From: Streptomyces noursei
GTDB lineage: Bacteria; Actinomycetota; Actinomycetes; Streptomycetales; Streptomycetaceae
DNA: 64,000 nucleotides
Direction of reading: 5' to 3'
Assembly: GCF_016917755.1 (NCBI RefSeq)
Contig: NZ_CP070326.1
Location: 2,976,001-3,040,000, forward strand
The position numbers were made by a program, and so were the translations under genes. A model generated the notes under the pieces. The model did not search any database, was not told the origin of the DNA, and saw only the letters and a list, made by a program, of their open reading frames with translations. Positions 17,072-27,946 of the stretch are shown one piece after another. The first letter of the stretch is position 1; every line of letters begins with the position of its first letter.

Positions 17072-18016
17072 TCAGCGGGTGACGTCGAGGGCGAGTTTCC
17101 CGGTCGGTGTGCGGGCGGCGAGGTCGTGGTGCGCCCGCATCGCGTCCCCGAGCGCGTAGGTGGTGCCGGTCAGTGTCGTGAGGGAGCCGTCGGCGACGGC
17201 GTCGAACAGCGCCCGCATGGAGGTCGGCAGCGCGGTCCGGTCGGCGTAGAGCTGGGGCAGCCAGAAGCCCGAGACGGTGAGGGAGCGCTCCATCAGTTCC
17301 CGGGTGGAGACGTTCGCCAGCTCGCCGCCGGCGAAGCCGTAGACGGCGAGCCGGCCGCGCGGTGCGACGGCGGCCAGGGTCCGGGCGAAGGTGGCGCCGC
17401 CGGTCATCTCCAGCGCCGTCTCGACCGGGCCGCCGGCCGCGTCCAGGATGCGCTCGGTGAGGTCCTCGGCGGTGGAGTCGACGACCGCGTGGGCGCCCAG
17501 GTCCAGGGCGAGTTGACGCTTGGCCGCGGTGCCGGCGAGGCCGATGACCTTCGCGCCGGCACGCGCCGCGAGCTGGACGGCCAGCGTGCCGACCCCGCCG
17601 GCCGCGGCCGGGACGACGACGCTCTCGCCCTCGGTGAGGCGCAGCGCGGTGAAGAGCAGGTGCCAGGCGCTGTTGCCCTGGAGGGCCAGCGCGACCGCCT
17701 GCTCGTCGCTGACGGTGTCGGGGATGTCCCAGGTGACGCGGCGGTGCAGCAGGGCCCGTTCCGCGTATCCGCCGCCGCGGGTGAGCCCGACCACCCGCCG
17801 GCCGCCGTCGACGGTTCCGACGACCTCGTTGCCGGGTATGTAGGGAAGTTCGACCGGGGCGAGGTAGGTGTCCCCGCGGACGTGCACATCGGCGTAGTTG
17901 ACACCGGCGAGGGTGACGTCGACGAGCGCGTGCCCGGCGCGGGGCGTCGGCTCCGGGGCTTCCTCCAGGCGGAGCACGTCCGGGCCGCCGAATTCTCGCA
18001 TCACGATCGCGCGCAC
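17072..18016 (-). CDS. Zinc-type / quinone oxidoreductase of the MDR family
   Basis: The 314-residue protein is a medium-chain dehydrogenase/reductase: N-terminal GroES-like domain with AGVNYADVHVRGD and PYIPGNEVVG, then a Rossmann domain with AAAGGVGTLAVQLA binding NADPH. The zinc-ligand cysteines are absent, so it belongs to the quinone oxidoreductase (QOR) branch that reduces quinones or enones. The GTG start has GAGGGAG 5 nt upstream. It is the first gene of a probable two-gene unit with an IclR regulator. Confidence 0.92.
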   Translation of the reverse strand: MRAIVMREFGGPDVLRLEEAPEPTPRAGHALVDVTLAGVNYADVHVRGDTYLAPVELPYIPGNEVVGTVDGGRRVVGLTRGGGYAERALLHRRVTWDIPDTVSDEQAVALALQGNSAWHLLFTALRLTEGESVVVPAAAGGVGTLAVQLAARAGAKVIGLAGTAAKRQLALDLGAHAVVDSTAEDLTERILDAAGGPVETALEMTGGATFARTLAAVAPRGRLAVYGFAGGELANVSTRELMERSLTVSGFWLPQLYADRTALPTSMRALFDAVADGSLTTLTGTTYALGDAMRAHHDLAARTPTGKLALDVTR

Positions 18017-18157
18017 GACTCTCCCTCAGATTCTCCGGTGCGGTGCCCGCACAGGGTAGGCACGGCGGCGGCCGACCCGCCGCATCCCGATCATTTCGCG
18101 CCAACCCTTCGGACTTTTCGGGACCGATGGACTTCCGGCCGCCCCCGATTCCCGGAG

Positions 18158-18180
18158 GTTTTCTCGCTACGCGAGAAAAC
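18158..18180. promoter_or_regulatory. Perfect 10-bp-arm palindrome, candidate operator
   Basis: GTTTTCTCGC and GCGAGAAAAC flank the three bases TAC, fully symmetric and AT-rich against a GC-rich background. It lies 142 bp upstream of the oxidoreductase start in a 454-bp gap. A second perfect palindrome, GTAGATCTAC, lies at 18216-18225. Both fit regulator-binding sites better than a terminator, since no gene ends here. Confidence 0.6.
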
Positions 18181-18470
18181 AGGGGAGCGTTTTCAGTCCA
18201 TTGCGCCGTTTTGGTGTAGATCTACCCGGCGGTATACGGCGGGTGGCTCCCACACATCTCTCACTCGATTCCGGCTACCAGAAGTGATCGCCGCCGCCTA
18301 CGATCCGGACGTGTGTCCGCCGTTGACGAGATCCGACGGCCGCGTTCCCCAGGGCGGAGCATGGCGCGCGAGGCAGCGGTGCCGGCCCGTCCCACCTGGT
18401 GACCCGGGTGGGGAGTGGCGGAGGACGAGGCTCGGGTCTCGCCGGGGCGGGCACGGCCTGAGGGGGAATC

Positions 18471-18743
18471 ATGATGGGGAAAACGGGGGGCGGCAGGCCG
18501 GCGTTCGCACCGGCCTGCCGGGACCCACAACGGGCTCTGCCTCTTCCGCCGGCACCTCTGCGCATGCTGCGGACCGCGTCTGCTTCCCTGCCGTCGCTGA
18601 CCACACGGGTCACCGACGCCGCCGACGCCGTCATCGCCGCCGCGCGCCGCCACGCCCGGCCGTACGCCGCGCCGCCCTTTCTGGACGCGGCCCGGCCCCG
18701 CCAGGGGCTCGCGCGCCACCGCCGAGAAAGGGACCGCCCATGA
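18471..18743 (+). CDS. Possible small protein coupled to the flavoprotein gene
   Basis: This 90-codon frame has a good ribosome site (AGGGGG, then AATC) before ATGATG, and its stop overlaps the next start as ATGA, the hallmark of translational coupling. The product is basic and Ala/Pro/Arg-rich, with a helical stretch around LPSLTTRVTDAADAVIAAARRHA. I recognise no family. The rest of 18017-18470 holds no gene, only the palindromes. It may instead be a translated leader that sets the level of the flavoprotein. Confidence 0.4.
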   Translation: MMGKTGGGRPAFAPACRDPQRALPLPPAPLRMLRTASASLPSLTTRVTDAADAVIAAARRHARPYAAPPFLDAARPRQGLARHRRERDRP

Positions 18744-20383
18744 ACGCGTCGAGCAGTACGACCAGCGCCGGGCTCCAATTCACGCACCCGTACCTCGCCG
18801 TGGTGCTCGGCGGCGGATTCACCGGCATGCTCGCCGCCGCCGCGCTGTCCGAGTACGCCGATGTGGTCGTGGTCGAGCGGGAGCAGCTGCCGCGGACCCC
18901 CGTGCTGCCCACCGATCTTCCGCAGCCGCGGCACACCCACTTACTGGCGGCGGACGGCGCCCGCGTCGTGGAGAGCCTGCTGCCCGGCACGATCGACGGC
19001 TGGCTGACCGCGGGCGCCCGTCTGCTCCCGATGCCGTCGGAGCCCACCGCTCCGCTGTCGCCCGGCCGGCCCGTCCGACGGGCCCGTACCCGGGAGGTGT
19101 TCGCCTGCTCCCGTGATCTGCTCGACCGGGTCCTGCGCGAGCAGGTGCCCGCCCTCCCCGGGGTGCGGGTCCTCGACGGCACGGACGCCGAGCGGCTGAC
19201 CGGCACCGCCGAACACGTCACCGGCGTGTGGGTCCGGGACACCACCAGTGGCGAAACGTACCGCCTGGACGCCGATCTCGTGGTCGACGCCACCGGCCGC
19301 TCCTCCACCACCCCGGACCGGCTGTCGGCGCTGGGGCTGCCCACCGTCCCCGAGGACGTCCGGGACCCCGGCATCGTCTGCGCCACCCGCGTCTTCCGCG
19401 TCCCGGCCGGATACGAGAACTGCTCGGTGCTCACCGCCCGTTCGGGCCACGGTCGGGCCGGCGGCGCGGCCGGCAGCGCCCCCGCACCCGAATCCCTGCT
19501 CCCGGCCGCCCGGACGGCGACGCTGGTCCCCATCGAGGACGGACGCTGGCTGGTCACCCTCACCGGCGCCGGCACCGGCGACGAGCGCCCCTCCGAACGC
19601 GCCGACCGCTTCGTGCCGTTCGCCCGCGGGGTCCACACGGCCATCGCCGACCTCGTCACCGACGCCGAGCCACTGAGCGAGGTGCGGCTGACCCGCGACA
19701 CCTCCAGCCGCCGCCACCGCTACGAGCAACTGGCGCACTGGCCCAGCGGGTTCCTCGCCCTCGGCGGCGCCGTGGCCTCGGTCAACCCGGACTACGGCCA
19801 GGGGCTGTCGCTCGCCGCCCATGGCGCCGCGGCGCTGCGCGCGGCGCTGCGGCGGTACGGCCTGGACGACCCCGCGCTGGCCCGCAGGGTGCAGCGCACC
19901 GTCGGCGGGCTCGTCGAGGCTCCGTGGGTGCTGGCCACCGGCGCCGAGCCGGTGCCGTCCCCGCGCCCCGGCGCGCCCCGGACGTCGCTGGCCAGCCGCG
20001 TCGTACGCGGCGCCATGAGCGGACTGCGCACCCCGGCCGCCGGCCTGCCACCGGTCTGCCGCGCCTACGTCGACGTGGTCACCCCCGCCGTCCCGATCGC
20101 ACGTCTGCCGCGCCCGTTCACCCCGCAAGCGGCGTCCGCGGTGCGGTCGCCGGACCTCGACACCCCGGACAGCACGGACGCGCCGTCCGACCTGCCGTCC
20201 CTGTTCACCGCCCCCGCCGCGGCACTCACCGTGCCACCGTCCCCGGCCGCGCCGGCCGGCCCCGGCCCCGGCCCCGACGCCGAGCGGGCTCCCCGCCGGC
20301 TGCCCCGCCCCCTCGGCTTCGGCCCGGCGTCGCTGCGGCTGCGTCGGCTCAACGGCGGCAGGCGGAAGCCCGACGGCGCCTGA
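18740..20383 (+). CDS. FAD-dependent monooxygenase-like flavoprotein with a TTA codon
   Basis: The 547-residue protein has an FAD-binding start (VVLGGGFTGMLAAAAL), the family motif LPQPRHTHLL typical of polyether-epoxidase and geranylgeranyl-reductase-like flavoproteins, VVDATGRSS, and GGAVASVNPDYGQGLSLA as the second FAD motif. A proline/alanine-rich C-terminal tail of about 110 residues is unusual. Codon 68 (18941-18943), inside HTHLL, is TTA. In Streptomyces that codon is read by the bldA tRNA, so the protein should appear late in development. The start ATG has AAAGGGA 7 nt upstream and overlaps the preceding small frame. Confidence 0.82.
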   Translation: MNASSSTTSAGLQFTHPYLAVVLGGGFTGMLAAAALSEYADVVVVEREQLPRTPVLPTDLPQPRHTHLLAADGARVVESLLPGTIDGWLTAGARLLPMPSEPTAPLSPGRPVRRARTREVFACSRDLLDRVLREQVPALPGVRVLDGTDAERLTGTAEHVTGVWVRDTTSGETYRLDADLVVDATGRSSTTPDRLSALGLPTVPEDVRDPGIVCATRVFRVPAGYENCSVLTARSGHGRAGGAAGSAPAPESLLPAARTATLVPIEDGRWLVTLTGAGTGDERPSERADRFVPFARGVHTAIADLVTDAEPLSEVRLTRDTSSRRHRYEQLAHWPSGFLALGGAVASVNPDYGQGLSLAAHGAAALRAALRRYGLDDPALARRVQRTVGGLVEAPWVLATGAEPVPSPRPGAPRTSLASRVVRGAMSGLRTPAAGLPPVCRAYVDVVTPAVPIARLPRPFTPQAASAVRSPDLDTPDSTDAPSDLPSLFTAPAAALTVPPSPAAPAGPGPGPDAERAPRRLPRPLGFGPASLRLRRLNGGRRKPDGA

Positions 20384-20425
20384 GGCCCGGCCCTGGCCCC
20401 GGCGCGGCGCCGGGGCTGAACTACC

Positions 20426-22414
<1,989 letters not shown>

Positions 22415-22471
22415 CGGATTCGCGTGCGGACGGGCGCTCCCCCGGTGCTCCGGCCCGCCGCGCCGTCCGCG

Positions 22472-24607
22472 TCATTCCTTCGTGCCGTCGGCGGTGGCGT
22501 CCGTCAGTCTGCGGCGCAGCTCCGCGGCGCGCGGGCCGCCGCCCGCCTCGTATATCTCCAGGGCCCGGGTCAGATGGCGCCGCCAACGCTCGTGATCACC
22601 GCGTTCCTCGGCCAGCTCCGCCAGCGTCTCGCACACCTGCGCCTCGTAGTGGACGGCGCCGCGCTCGCGCAGCATGGCGACGGCCTCCTCCAGGGCCGCC
22701 ACGGCCTCCGTGATCTGCCCCAGATCGCGGCGTACGCCCCCGATGGCGGCCAGCGCACGGGCGCCCATCCGCCGGTCGTCGAGGGCCATGAACCCGTCGT
22801 AGGCGTCCTGCAGGGTGGCCCGGGCCTCCTCGGTGCGGCCGACGGCGTGTTGGGCGCAGCCCATGAAGAAGCGGCCGATGGCGATGCCGCGCTCGTCGCC
22901 CGCGGCGCGGTAGTAGACCATCGCCTCCTCGTAGGTGGTCACGGCGCGGGCCGGGTCGCAGCGGTCCCAGTAACGGCCGTGGAACTCCCGGACGGAGGCG
23001 CGCAGCAGGGTGTGACCGGACGCGTCGGCCCGGGCGACGGCGGTCTCCAGTTCCCGGCGGGCCCGGCGCAGTTCGTCGCGGTCCATCAGGGGGCGGGACA
23101 GCAGTGCGCGCAGGCGGGCCTCGGCTGCGGGGTTGCCGTCCTCGGCGGCGTGCCGGGCGCCCAGGTCGCCGCTTCTGACCCAGTCGTTGAGGTATCTGCG
23201 GTTGAGGAAGAGCGCGGTCAGCGCCTCGGCGAGCTCCCACACCCGGCGGTGCCATCCGTGGTCGGCGGCGGCCTGCTGGGCGGAGAGCAGCTCGCCGCGC
23301 CAGGCGTCCAGCCAGTCGAGCGCCTCGTCCCGGTGGGCGAAGGCGGTGGCCCGGTCGGCCTCGCCCAGCCGGTCGGTGTAGGCGCCGATGCGCATCCGGC
23401 GGCCCATGACGGCGAGATCGGCCTGGGCGGCCCGGGTGAGCAGATGGTCGACGACGCGGGCCACGGCGGCGGTGCGCTCGGCCTCGTCGTCGTCCTGGGC
23501 GGCCCGTTCGCGGGCGTGCAGGCGCACCAGGTCGTGGAACTCGTAGCGCCCGTCGGCGGTCATCGTGATCAGGCTCGCGGTCTCCAGGACGTCGAGCTGC
23601 TCGGCGGCGTGGGCGACGGTCGTCCCGGCTGCCGCGGCGGCCGATCCGGCGTCCCAGTGGCGTCCGGGATGCAGGCCCAGCAGGCGGTAGAGCCGCGCGG
23701 CGGGTGCGGGCAGTGCCGCATAGGCCACTCCGAAGACGGTGGACACGGTGCGCTCCCCTCCCCGGCGCAGGGCGTCCAACCGGCGCCGGTCGTCGGCCAA
23801 TTCCTCGGCCAGCGCGGCCAGCGGCAAACGTGGATGCATCACCAATCGCGCGGCAGCGACCTGCAGGGCCACCGGCAGTCCGCCGCAGCTCGCGACGATC
23901 CGACGGGCCGCGGCCTCGCCGCCCGCCGCGATGCGCTCCTCCCCGCACAGCCGGCGGAGGAGTTGCAGCCCGTGCTCCGGCGACAGCGGTTCCAACGGCA
24001 TCAGGCGGGCGCCGTCGCCGAGCAGTTCCCCGAGCATCGACTGGCTGGTCGCGAGGACCACGCTGCCGGGGGCGCCCGGGAGCAGCGCCCGCACCTGCGC
24101 CGGCTCGGTGACGTCGTCGAGGACCATCAGCACCCGCTTGTCCGCCGTCAGGGTGCGCAGCATGCCGGTCAACTCGCCCAGGCTGGCGGGCAGATAGCGG
24201 TCCTCGACGCCGAGTGCCCGCAGGCATCGACTCACCCCGGCCGAGACGTCGCCGCCGGCCTGGGCCCGCAGCTCGGCGAAGTCCACGTAGAACTCGCCGC
24301 CGGGGAACCGGCCGCGCTCCTCGTGCGCCCATCTCCGTACGGTCGCGCTCTTGCCCACCCCGGGCAGGCCGCTGAGCACCGCCAGGCCCCCGCCGGCGCC
24401 CACCCAGCCGTCGATCTCCGCCAGCACCGGCTCGCGGTCGACGAACTGCGGCGACCCGGCCGGCACCTGCCGCGGCACCGGTTGCTCCGGCCGCGACATC
24501 TCGATCCGCACGCCGCCCTCGATCACCCCGGCCTGGATCACCGGGCCGTGCGCGGTGCCACTGAAGTCGTTCCGGACGCGCTCGGCGTCCGCGCCGTCGT
24601 CTCCCAT
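22472..24607 (-). CDS. NLR-like STAND ATPase with N-terminal RHIM-like motif and TPR-like repeats
   Basis: The order in this 711-residue protein is: a short N-terminal motif (N13 to I29, NDFSG...GPVIQAGVI); an NB-ARC-type NTPase with Walker A SGLPGVGKS (79-87), Walker B RVLMVLDDV (158-166) and GLPVAL (243-248); a winged-helix MHD equivalent FHDLVRLHAR (357-366); and a long C-terminal helical repeat region of TPR type. There is no DNA-binding domain, unlike the SARP/AfsR regulators that share this core. STAND proteins sense a ligand with the repeats and oligomerise. The N-terminal motif matches the tail of the small helical protein at 15554-16000. A RecA-NDp promoter lies 39 bp upstream of the ATG, which has GAGGGGG 6 nt before it. 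Confidence 0.88.
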   Translation of the reverse strand: MGDDGADAERVRNDFSGTAHGPVIQAGVIEGGVRIEMSRPEQPVPRQVPAGSPQFVDREPVLAEIDGWVGAGGGLAVLSGLPGVGKSATVRRWAHEERGRFPGGEFYVDFAELRAQAGGDVSAGVSRCLRALGVEDRYLPASLGELTGMLRTLTADKRVLMVLDDVTEPAQVRALLPGAPGSVVLATSQSMLGELLGDGARLMPLEPLSPEHGLQLLRRLCGEERIAAGGEAAARRIVASCGGLPVALQVAAARLVMHPRLPLAALAEELADDRRRLDALRRGGERTVSTVFGVAYAALPAPAARLYRLLGLHPGRHWDAGSAAAAAGTTVAHAAEQLDVLETASLITMTADGRYEFHDLVRLHARERAAQDDDEAERTAAVARVVDHLLTRAAQADLAVMGRRMRIGAYTDRLGEADRATAFAHRDEALDWLDAWRGELLSAQQAAADHGWHRRVWELAEALTALFLNRRYLNDWVRSGDLGARHAAEDGNPAAEARLRALLSRPLMDRDELRRARRELETAVARADASGHTLLRASVREFHGRYWDRCDPARAVTTYEEAMVYYRAAGDERGIAIGRFFMGCAQHAVGRTEEARATLQDAYDGFMALDDRRMGARALAAIGGVRRDLGQITEAVAALEEAVAMLRERGAVHYEAQVCETLAELAEERGDHERWRRHLTRALEIYEAGGGPRAAELRRRLTDATADGTKE

Positions 24608-24645
24608 GCCGGTCCCCCTCGCCTCCGTCGACTCCGTACGGGAAA

Positions 24646-24668
24646 ACGCTACTTGACGCCACTGACAA
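24646..24668 (-). promoter_or_regulatory. RecA-NDp (PafBC-type) promoter of the NLR-like gene
   Basis: On the minus strand: TTGTCAGTGGC, six bases, TAGCGT. All 11 upstream positions match the consensus and the -10 conforms. The expected transcript start is about 32 nt before the ATG, leaving room for the ribosome site. No other minus-strand gene lies between. Confidence 0.85.
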
Positions 24669-24862
24669 CGCGGCGCGGCGGTGGGTCGCGCGGACGCCGC
24701 CTTCGCCTCCCTCCCCCAGCTCCCGATCGCAACCGGTCGGCAGCGGGAAAAATCGGTCGCCGGTCGACAGCGGCTCGATCACAGTGGATCCGGGACTCCG
24801 GCCGGGCGACGCCCGGCACGGAGCGCTCACCACGGAAACAGCAACAGGGAACGGGGGACGGC

Positions 24863-25939
24863 ATGTCGACGCTGCGCGTCACGGTCGAGGAACTGACGGT
24901 CCATGAGCATCCCAACGCCGACGCGCTGGAGCTCGCGCAGGTGGGCCTGTACAGGGCGGTCGTCGCCAAGGGGGCCTATCGGACGGGCGACTTCGCGGTC
25001 TACATACCGGAGCAGGCGGTGCTCCCCGAGGGGCTGCTGGCCGAGCTGGGCCTGACGGGCAGGCTGGCCGGCGCCGCCGCCAACCGGGTCAAGGCGATCC
25101 GTCTGCGCGGCGAGCTGTCCCAGGGCATCGTGTGCCGCCCGCGGGCGCTGGCCGGCGTCGATCTGGCCCGGGCACACCGCGACGGCACGGACTTCGCGGC
25201 GGAGCTCGGCATCGTGAAGTGGGTCCCGCCGGTGCCGATTTCGATGAGCGGGGACGTCGAGCCGGCGCCGGATCTGCTGCCGTGGATCGACATCGAGAAC
25301 CTGAAGCGGTATCCGACGGCGTTCCCCGAGGGCGAGCCGGTGGCGATCACCGAGAAGGTGCACGGCACCGCCTGCAGCCTGACCTACCACGCCGGCGACG
25401 ACCGGGTGCAGGTGACGTCCAAGGGGCTGGGCGCGCAGCGGCTGGCGCTGGCCGAGGCCCCCGGGAACCTGTACTGGCGGGCGGTGCACGGGCACGGCCT
25501 CCCGAAGGTCGCCGCGGAACTGGCCGGGGAGCTGAGGGCGTCGCGGGTCGGCATCTTCGGCGAGGTGTACGGCGACGGCGTCCAGGACCTCGGCTACGGC
25601 GCGGACGGCCGGCGGGGAGTTCCGGGGTACGCGGTCTTCGACATCGCGGTGGCCGACGGCGACGGGGTGCGGTGGCTGGATCCACAGGAGTTGACGAGGG
25701 TCCTGGACGGGCGGCTTCCGGTGGTGCCGACGCTGTTCAGCGGCCCGTACGAGGCGCAGCGGGTGCGGGAGTTGGCCGAGGGCCGCGAGACGGTGTCCGG
25801 GCGGGCGGTGCATCTCCGGGAGGGGGTGGTGATCCGTCCGCTGTCCGGCCGCCACAGCACGGAACTGGGCGGACGGGCCATCGCCAAGATGGTCGGCGAC
25901 GCCTATCTGACCCGCAAGGGCGGCACGGAGTACGAGTAG
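24863..25939 (+). CDS. ATP-dependent RNA ligase, DRB0094 (Deinococcus Rnl) family
   Basis: The 358-residue protein has an N-terminal OB-like domain (1-100, with EHPNADALELAQVG) and a nucleotidyltransferase domain with adenylated lysine K165 in motif I (EKVHG). Motif III is IFGEVYG (about 233), motif IV REGVVIRP (about 325) and motif V AIAKMVG (about 341). The Deinococcus enzyme of this type seals nicks with a 3'-OH RNA end, so an RNA or hybrid repair role is likely. The start ATG has ACGGGGGACGGC upstream. It is divergent from the NLR-like gene across 255 bp; whether both answer the same stress is open. Confidence 0.9.
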   Translation: MSTLRVTVEELTVHEHPNADALELAQVGLYRAVVAKGAYRTGDFAVYIPEQAVLPEGLLAELGLTGRLAGAAANRVKAIRLRGELSQGIVCRPRALAGVDLARAHRDGTDFAAELGIVKWVPPVPISMSGDVEPAPDLLPWIDIENLKRYPTAFPEGEPVAITEKVHGTACSLTYHAGDDRVQVTSKGLGAQRLALAEAPGNLYWRAVHGHGLPKVAAELAGELRASRVGIFGEVYGDGVQDLGYGADGRRGVPGYAVFDIAVADGDGVRWLDPQELTRVLDGRLPVVPTLFSGPYEAQRVRELAEGRETVSGRAVHLREGVVIRPLSGRHSTELGGRAIAKMVGDAYLTRKGGTEYE

Positions 25940-25984
25940 CCGGGCGACGCCCCGCCCGTGCCGCCCTCGACGGCGCGGGACGGA

Positions 25985-27946
25985 TCAGCTGCCTCCGCTC
26001 GTGGCGCTCTCCTGGGAGGCCGCCCGCTGCCCCAGGAGGCGCCGGGCGAGGGCGAGCGTGGCGTGCGGATCGCGGGCGGGGCCGGGCGCCGCGGTGCGGT
26101 GGACGGGAAGCCGCTCGACGGTGGCGGCGCCGGTGCCGGCCTCCAGCACGGGGGCGTAGCCCGCGGCGCGCAGGGCGTCCAGGGTGGCGGCCGGCGGGCG
26201 GGCACTGACCAGGACGGTCGGGGCGAGGGCACGCAGCTCCAACGCGCGCAGGGCGTGGTGGGCGGCGAGTTCGGCGATCAGGGACTCGTCGTCGGAGCGG
26301 ATGCAGCAGGCGGCGGGCACCACCCGCATCCGGCCGTGGGTGCGAGCGGTGTCCTGGACGAGGTAGCCGAGGGACTGCGGCAGGGTGCCGGTGGCCGAGG
26401 CGGCGGTGAGGGCGTCGCGGAGGGTGTCGGCGGTGTGGCCGCAGTCCAGTGCGCGGCGGACCGAGCCGGGGGTGAAGCGCCAGGTCACGGCGTGGCCCTC
26501 GGACTCGCGGTCGGCGGCGGAGGTGAGCAGGTCGGCGAGCGCGGGGGCGGGCCGGCCGGGCACGACGGCGGTCAGGTCGGCCTGGAGATGGGCCCGTTCG
26601 ACGGGCGGCGGGAGCAGGTCGCGCAGCGGCTCGTCGAGGTCCGTCGGGTCGGCGAGCAGGGCCCGGCCGAGCGGGGTGAGGGTGCCGTGGGCGGTGAGCC
26701 CGAGGGAGGCCGCCTCGTGGAGGGTGTGGAGTGCGCGCTCCTCGGCCGTCGGCTGCTCGGTGACGGCGAGCGGACGGTGCCAGTCCGCCGTCCGGAGCAG
26801 GTGCCGCAGGGACACGAGGGCGGCCTCGTCCTCCGGCGAGTCGGGCAACGGCAGGGGCGGGCACGTCGGGCCGCCGGCGCCCGTGGGGACCTCGGCCAGG
26901 GCGGCGAGGAGGGCGTGCCGGAGCGCGGGGGCGTGCCGATCGTGGCCACGGATCAGGGCGGTCGGGGTCTCGCCGAACGGGGTGTGGGTGGGGACGTCCC
27001 AGAGGGCGTGCCAGGCGGCCAGGACGGGCGCGAGGCGGGCGCCGGGCGGGCGGGCGAGCCAGTCGTCGTAGGCGTGGGTGGGCAGCGCGGTGATCCCCGA
27101 CGGGCTGCGGGTCAGCGCGATCAGGCCCGCGGCCAGGGCGAGATCGAGCAGGAGTCGGGTGTGCGGTTCGGTGGCGCCGGCCGCCTTGGCCAGGCGCTTG
27201 ACCTCGCGGACGGTCAGCCCGCCTGATTTGCGGAGCGTGGCGGGCTCGGTGGCCAGGGAGGCGAGCAGCCGCTCCACGGTGGTGGCCAGGTGTGCCGCGG
27301 ACGCCTGGGATTCGTCGTGCGCCGAGGTCCGCGGGGCGGGCACGGTCGGGGCGCCGGGACACCGGTCGTGCGGCGCGCCGCCCTCGGGGAGGGGCGCCGG
27401 GGCGTGCGGCGTGAACGGGCCGAGGTCGTGCGCGGCGAGGAGTTGCGGGACGCGCGGCGGCACGACGACGGCGCCGTCCTCGGTGGCGGCGGCGAGGCCG
27501 TCCGCGCAGAGGGCGTCCAGGGCGGCTTCGGCGACGCTCCGCCCGGCTCCGGGGGCGGTGGCGCCGAGCGCCGCGTAGATGTCCTCGGGGCGGACCGGTT
27601 CACTGGCCAACTGCGGGAAGGACAGTCGGTGGGCCATCAGGGACTGGTAGTCGGCGCCCGGGGCGGGGGCGGCGGGCGCGGCGGCGTCCCGGGCGGCCCG
27701 CTGCTGGCTGATGCGGGCCGCGGTGGCGAGCACCTGCAGCCGGGGGTGATCCAGGTGCAGCACCACGTGGTGGAGGGTTTCGTAGGACCACAAAGCGCCT
27801 GCCAGGCCGCGGAGTTCGGTGGGCGCGGGCCGGCGGGCGAGCGGCTCGGCGTGCCGGGTGAGGAGTGCGGCAAGCTGTTCGGGGGTGCGCTGCGCGAGGG
27901 AGCGGGTGAGTGCGTCGAGACCTTCCACGACCTTGAGGTTAGTCAT
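25985..27946 (-). CDS. Helicase-associated (Helicase_C_3-like) protein
   Basis: The 653-residue protein lacks Walker motifs. It resembles the actinobacterial helicase-associated proteins whose C-terminal part is shared with XPB-type helicases: WRFTPGSVRRALDCGHTADTLRDAL and GYLVQDTARTHGRMRVV...CCIRSDD (about 510-575). The N-terminal half is rich in winged-helix-like segments (LTVREVKRLAKAAG). It is probably a DNA-binding accessory protein. Its ATG overlaps the stop of the SWIM gene as ATGA, so the two are translationally coupled. It is the last of three coupled genes. Confidence 0.82.
   Translation of the reverse strand: MTNLKVVEGLDALTRSLAQRTPEQLAALLTRHAEPLARRPAPTELRGLAGALWSYETLHHVVLHLDHPRLQVLATAARISQQRAARDAAAPAAPAPGADYQSLMAHRLSFPQLASEPVRPEDIYAALGATAPGAGRSVAEAALDALCADGLAAATEDGAVVVPPRVPQLLAAHDLGPFTPHAPAPLPEGGAPHDRCPGAPTVPAPRTSAHDESQASAAHLATTVERLLASLATEPATLRKSGGLTVREVKRLAKAAGATEPHTRLLLDLALAAGLIALTRSPSGITALPTHAYDDWLARPPGARLAPVLAAWHALWDVPTHTPFGETPTALIRGHDRHAPALRHALLAALAEVPTGAGGPTCPPLPLPDSPEDEAALVSLRHLLRTADWHRPLAVTEQPTAEERALHTLHEAASLGLTAHGTLTPLGRALLADPTDLDEPLRDLLPPPVERAHLQADLTAVVPGRPAPALADLLTSAADRESEGHAVTWRFTPGSVRRALDCGHTADTLRDALTAASATGTLPQSLGYLVQDTARTHGRMRVVPAACCIRSDDESLIAELAAHHALRALELRALAPTVLVSARPPAATLDALRAAGYAPVLEAGTGAATVERLPVHRTAAPGPARDPHATLALARRLLGQRAASQESATSGGS

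Noticed and set aside
15563..18739. Continuous plus-strand open frame through several genes
   Set aside because: It is the antisense of the kinase-like, effector, IclR and MDR genes; such frames stay open because of the high GC content and have no family motifs.
22426..22470. Inverted repeat GCGGACGG/CCGTCCGC between the convergent GT-B-like and NLR-like genes
   Set aside because: The arms are exact, but the 29-nt loop and short stem make it a weak terminator candidate; not listed as a feature.
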